This document shows positions 59,496-64,000 of a stretch of DNA of 64,000 nucleotides, piece by piece. The first letter of the stretch is position 1. Every line of letters starts with the position of its first letter. Origin of the DNA: Blastomyces gilchristii SLH14081 (lineage: Eukaryota > Ascomycota > Eurotiomycetes > Onygenales > Ajellomycetaceae); the NCBI RefSeq assembly GCF_000003855.2, contig NW_003101681.1:5357279-5421278 (forward strand). Direction: 5' to 3'. Under the pieces are notes generated by a model, which saw nothing but the letters and a program-made list of their open reading frames with translations, was not told where the DNA came from and ran no database searches. A program made the position numbers and the translations under genes.

Positions 59496-61573
59496 AACTG
59501 AGAAAATAAATACAGCTTTATAAGAGATATCTAGTTATATATATAGATAATTAACTCTCAAGACTCTGTTATAACTATATATATTCTAATATTCAGCTTC
59601 TCTGAAGTCTGTGCATTTTCAGTAGTCTTTATATTAAATATAATAATTATCTGTATTACAAGTATAATACTTTCTGCTTCTTTGAAGAGAGAAATTGATA
59701 GTTGTAAGAGAATTAAGTATTATAAATATTAAGAATATAAGTATAAGTTTTCTTTATTTTTTCTTTATTAATCTCTAAATTATGTTTACAGACCTGTTTC
59801 TGTTTTCTTATTTTTTAACTTTAATAAGAATATGATTTCTTCTTTCTTTTATATACACTGTGAACTGTTCATCTCAGTAGAAACTCATTATCTTATAGAT
59901 TAAAGTTTATAAATAATAGTATTAATATCTTTATTATAATCAGGTTCTTAGTGAAGACTATATTATTCTAACTTATTAAAATTCATAGTATAAAAGTCAT
60001 GTCTCAGCTTCTACAGATGTCTTATCTACTCAGATAATTCTTAAGTAAACTTACCTCTCTTATCAGAATACTCTTATCACTGAACCTTGAATCAGAGCTT
60101 ATAATCTCACTTCTCTGAGTTAATAATTTCTTTGATCTGATATTCTTTTTCACTCTTTAATACTTTATAAATAGAGTGATAAGTTACAGAATTCTCTTCT
60201 AAGAATTTCTTATATTTATAGAGTAAAGAGATATGAAAAATATTATATATCTATAACTCAGATAATAGTTTTAATCTATAGAACTATAAACTAACTTTCT
60301 TTATAATCTTATAAGACTCTGTTTACAAGAGATTCAGCTTCTTACTACATCTTTATATAATAATATTTTCTAAATTCAGTCAGACTCTATTATCTTTTTT
60401 AAAACTCTTTATAATATACTTAAAGTCATAGTATCTCTTCTGATACTCTTGAGTCTTTCTCAAGAATTCACAGTCTTTTTCTCAAATATTCTGAATTCTC
60501 TCAGTCTATTCACAGATATTATCACACTCTATAGTATACTCTCACAGATTTATCAAGATCATCTGCAGATAAGTCTCAGTAAGTATCTTAAAGAGAGTTT
60601 TATCTGTACTGACATACTTTGAGTTATTATATATAAACTCTATAAGTAATAATTAATATACTCAGTTATTCTGATTATAATTAATAAAGTATCACAGATA
60701 CTATTTTAATATACTTATTAAATATTCTATCTGATTATCTATCTGTTAATAAAAAGTCATATTTAAATGTCTCAAGATCTTCAGTATAATTATCAGATTA
60801 AATTAAAACTCTTCTATAAAGATTGATTCTCTGTCTGAGATAATATTCATAGATAACTCATGTAATCAGATTATATCACAGATAAAGATATGAGTTAAAT
60901 TCTTTGACTTTAAGTTCTTATAAGTGAGTATAAAGTGTATTATCTTAATAAAGTAATCTACTATTATTAGTACACTGTCAAAGCAGGTATTATATATGTT
61001 CTTACTTTCAGAGAGACTTATGAGAGTATTTATTTCTAGCTGTTCTCAAGATTCTTATAAGATGAGTAGAGAAGTAAGTTCTTCATATAATCTGAATTAC
61101 ACTACTCATGAATTCTGATAAACAGTATAAGAATTCACTATCTTTTTTATAAATTCTCATATCTTGGATCAGAAGTATTTTCTTGTGAGTAACTCATAAG
61201 TTTTAGTGTCTATAAAATGACTTATTAGAGAAGAGTTATAATATCTTTTAATAAGTTCTATATATAGAAACTCATTTATAGATATATAAATCTGACTCTC
61301 TCTTTACAAGAGACTATTTAAGTCTCTTCAATTCTTTATTTCTGCAGAATTGATCTCTGTTATAAATAGTTTCTAAATATACTGAGTATATTCCTTCTTC
61401 AGTTACAGTTCAGACAATCTGAATAGAAGATCTTATAAAGACTTATACTCTGTTTTCTCTTATATCAGATCTGTTACAGTACTTCTCAAAGTCTGCAAAT
61501 TCTTCAGATTACAGATACTCTCTTCAAGAATTCTTATAAAGATTCTCAGAGTGTTAACTCTCAGTGTTATAAG

Positions 61574-62079
61574 TAGACTGACTGCTGAGACTATGAATTT
61601 CATATTTGATTTCATTTGATCTGGTCTCATACATTTCTTGGCGTGAATCCTGCTGAGACTAGTCATTAAAAAAACATGTAAAGTGACTATATATCAGATC
61701 TTAAAATGAAACCATGACTTGAAAAAAATGAGAAAGTGATCTCATTTAGTCTCATTTAGTCTCATTCTTGGCATAAAGTTACTATTTTTAGACATTTTAA
61801 GGTTTTTTTTAGACTATTTTTAATTTTTTAAAAAGTAACACTTTTTGATAATACTCAAATGAGATTTAAAGTCATTTAAAGTAATAAAAATAATTTAAAT
61901 TGAGAAGTGAAAATCATAATCTCATTTGAAAAATGTGATAAGAGTAGACAGTAAGTCTCACTGAGACAGTATGAGACTACTATCTAATGTTAAAACTGTG
62001 TAATGAGATCAGTCGAATTGGTAATGAGACTATCAAAAAATCTGGTCCTGGTCTTAGACACGGTCACACAGTCAGTCTA
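61574..62079 (+). mobile_element. hAT-like MITE, copy 2 (506 bp)
   Basis: The 8-bp target duplication 'gttataag' is at 61566-61573 and 62080-62087. Termini TAGACTGACTG / CAGTCAGTCTA. It differs from copy 1 mainly by transitions. Confidence 0.9.
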
Positions 62080-62100
62080 GTTATAAGAAGTAGTTATACA

Positions 62101-62606
62101 TAGACTGACTGTGTGACTGTGTCTGAGACCAGGACCAGATTTTTTAATAGTCTTATTATCAATTTGACTAATCTCATTACACAGTTTTAACATTAGATAG
62201 TAGTCTCATACTGTCTCAGTGAGACTTACTGTCTACTTTTATCACATTTTTCAAATAAGATCATGATTTTCACTTCTCAATTTAAATTATTTTTATTACT
62301 TTAAATGACTTTAAATCTCATTTAAGTGTTATCAAAAAGCATTACTTTTTAAAAAATTAAAAATAGTCTAAAAAAAACCTTAAAATGTCTAAAAATAGTA
62401 ACTTTATGCCAAGAATGAGACTAAATGAAATCAAATAAAATCACTTTCTCATTTTTTTCAAGTCATGGTTTCATTTTAAGATCTTATATATAGTCACTTT
62501 GCATGTTTTTTTAATGACTAGTCCCAGTGAGATTCACGCCAAGAAATGTATGAGATCAGACCAAATGCGACCAAATATGAAATTCATAATCCCGGCGGTT
62601 AGTCTA
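62101..62606 (-). mobile_element. hAT-like MITE, copy 3 (506 bp), inverted
   Basis: The 8-bp target duplication 'gttataca' is at 62093-62100 and 62607-62614. It lies in the opposite orientation to copy 2, 21 bp away, so the two form a 1-kb inverted repeat able to make a long hairpin. Some CpG survives at its 5' end (about 62560-62600). Confidence 0.9.
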
Positions 62607-63628
62607 GTTATACAGACTTCTTTTCTTCTTTTTTTTTCTTCTCTTATAGAGAATTGAGAGACTCTTCAGTCAATCTCTTTATAACACTCAGTTTAAGCAT
62701 TCTATAAAGCTTTTCTATCTTCTCTAGTTTCTCTGTATCTGTTATTCTGGCCTTTTTAATATAGTCTGATCTGTGAGAGAGTCTGTCTGCTGAGTTCTTA
62801 ATTTCCTTGATATATTCTATCTTAAATCAGAACTCACTCAGTCTCTGAGCTCAGTGAATCTATTATTATAAGAGTTTCTTAATTAAAGTAAACTATTATA
62901 AGCTATTATAATCAGTTCTAATAGTAATCACTATCATGAGACTCTTAAAGTAGTGATGTTAATAATAAAAGAATTTCACTATTATAAGAAACTTCTAATT
63001 ATAAATGTTATAGTTAATCTCTACAGATTGCATCTTCTATGAGAAAAAGATCACTGAAACTCAGTTCTCATTTGACTGTAGTTATAAGACTATTTCTGAA
63101 ATTATAAAAAAGAAGACATCTATCTCTAATCTGATTAAGAGTAAGAAATCAAAGTGAAATAGTATCACTGTGTCTGTAAATATCTGTTTTAATCTTATAA
63201 AGACTCTGTGAGCTTCTAAAGTAAGAAAGTTCTCACAGTTCTCTCTTCTTAACAATCTTTTCATTCTTTATTTATAGAATGACTTTTTCTTATTTTCATT
63301 CTTTAGCATGTCTGTAAGAGTCAAGAAGATTCTTATAAATACAAAGATAAATCATCTATAGAAATTTACAAAGCTCAGAAAGATCTGAATCTTATAAATA
63401 CTAGTTAACTCTGATCATAATAGAATAGTCTTAACTTATGAAGATTTCATCTGAATATCATCTGCAGTGATTACATATTCTAGAAAATTAATTTAATAGA
63501 CACTGAAGTTGTATTTTATATGCTTAATATACAGTTCTATCTCATCTAAGATTTTCAACACATTTTATACATGCTCAGTATATTCTTTCTTCTTCACAGA
63601 GTATATCATCACATTATTCAGATATATG

Positions 63629-64000
63629 NNNNNNNNNNNNNNNNNNNNNNNNNNNNNNNNNNNNNNNNNNNNNNNNNNNNNNNNNNNNNNNNNNNNNNNN
63701 NNNNNNNNNNNNNNNNNNNNNNNNNNNNNNNNNNNNNNNNNNNNNNNNNNNNNNNNNNNNNNNNNNNNNNNNNNNNNNNNNNNNNNNNNNNNNNNNNNNN
63801 NNNNNNNNNNNNNNNNNNNNNNNNNNNNNNNNNNNNNNNNNNNNNNNNNNNNNNNNNNNNNNNNNNNNNNNNNNNNNNNNNNNNNNNNNNNNNNNNNNNN
63901 NNNNNNNNNNNNNNNNNNNNNNNNNNNNNNNNNNNNNNNNNNNNNNNNNNNNNNNNNNNNNNNNNNNNNNNNNNNNNNNNNNNNNNNNNNNNNNNNNNNN
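63629..64000. other. assembly gap to the window end (N)
   Basis: A run of N; no sequence. Confidence 0.99.

Larger units (their letters stand above)
59509..63628 (-). pseudogene. Gypsy (third copy) pol remnant, minus strand, runs into gap
   Basis: An integrase core is legible on the minus strand near 60570-60720 (ISILKQYL-like, then EFIYNNSKYVSTDKT). An RNase H/connection piece is at 63082-63264 (RLKQIFTDTVILFHFDF). An RT end, where a box of the YLDDVMIYS type can be read with mutations, lies near 63560-63628, cut by the assembly gap. Two MITEs sit between integrase and RNase H. The 59509-60300 part is AT-rich without a recognised domain. Gag and both LTRs are not identified in the window. 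Confidence 0.65.

Overview
This window comes from a filamentous ascomycete (Pezizomycotina, possibly Eurotiales-like). The reasons are short GT-AG introns of about 53-61 nt, a NACHT-WD40 gene with an esterase-like N-terminus, a STAND-type N-terminal domain gene, Tad-like LINEs, chromodomain Ty3/Gypsy and Copia elements, and large AT-rich blocks damaged by C-to-T mutation of the kind caused by RIP (repeat-induced point mutation). All assignments come from reading the sequence; no database was searched.

Layout. 1-16440 is a nested transposon block: a truncated Gypsy copy (family 1, minus) next to a plus-strand gag piece, two small retroposons, and a RIP-damaged LINE (minus) split at 5832/14017 by a complete Gypsy element (family 2, 5833-14016, 5-bp target duplication). 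That Gypsy itself carries a tRNA-headed SINE (9347-9716). 16440-19490 holds a DUF3435 tyrosine-recombinase-like gene whose promoter and first exon are intact but whose body is RIP-damaged. 20430-26039 is a LINE 3' end interrupted by a Copia element with about 100-bp LTRs (20766-25958).

26040-48050 is the normal-GC part and holds the host genes. These are an esterase-NACHT-WD40 gene (26418-31032) with 12 nonsense codons, 11 of them inside exactly twelve 126-bp WD40 repeats; a broken STAND N-terminal-domain gene (31583-32793, minus); a RING-finger gene of unknown function with an internal repeat (34047-36054); an uncharacterised gene remnant (39108-39834, minus); and an intact HNH-nuclease-domain gene (40651-41961, minus). 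Between them lie LINE pieces, including a clean 5'-truncated insertion at 44540-45759 with a 14-bp target duplication, minisatellites, and several dispersed repeats in inverted orientation.

48052-64000 is again transposon-rich: an internally deleted Copia (48052-50972), a complete Gypsy family-1 copy (52930-59008) with matching 271-bp LTRs and a 5-bp target duplication, three copies of a roughly 506-bp hAT-like MITE with perfect 8-bp target duplications, a second SINE (59118-59495), and a further Gypsy (minus) running into an assembly gap. Gaps of N lie at 21099-21268 and 63629-64000.

The most notable points are the concentration of nonsense codons in the WD40 array of the NLR-like gene, the mutation context in the Gypsy LTR pair (CpG, then CpC, with few CpA), the un-mutated outer tips of otherwise RIP-damaged LTR elements, the new MITE and SINE families, and a captain-like DUF3435 gene upstream of NLR-type genes.
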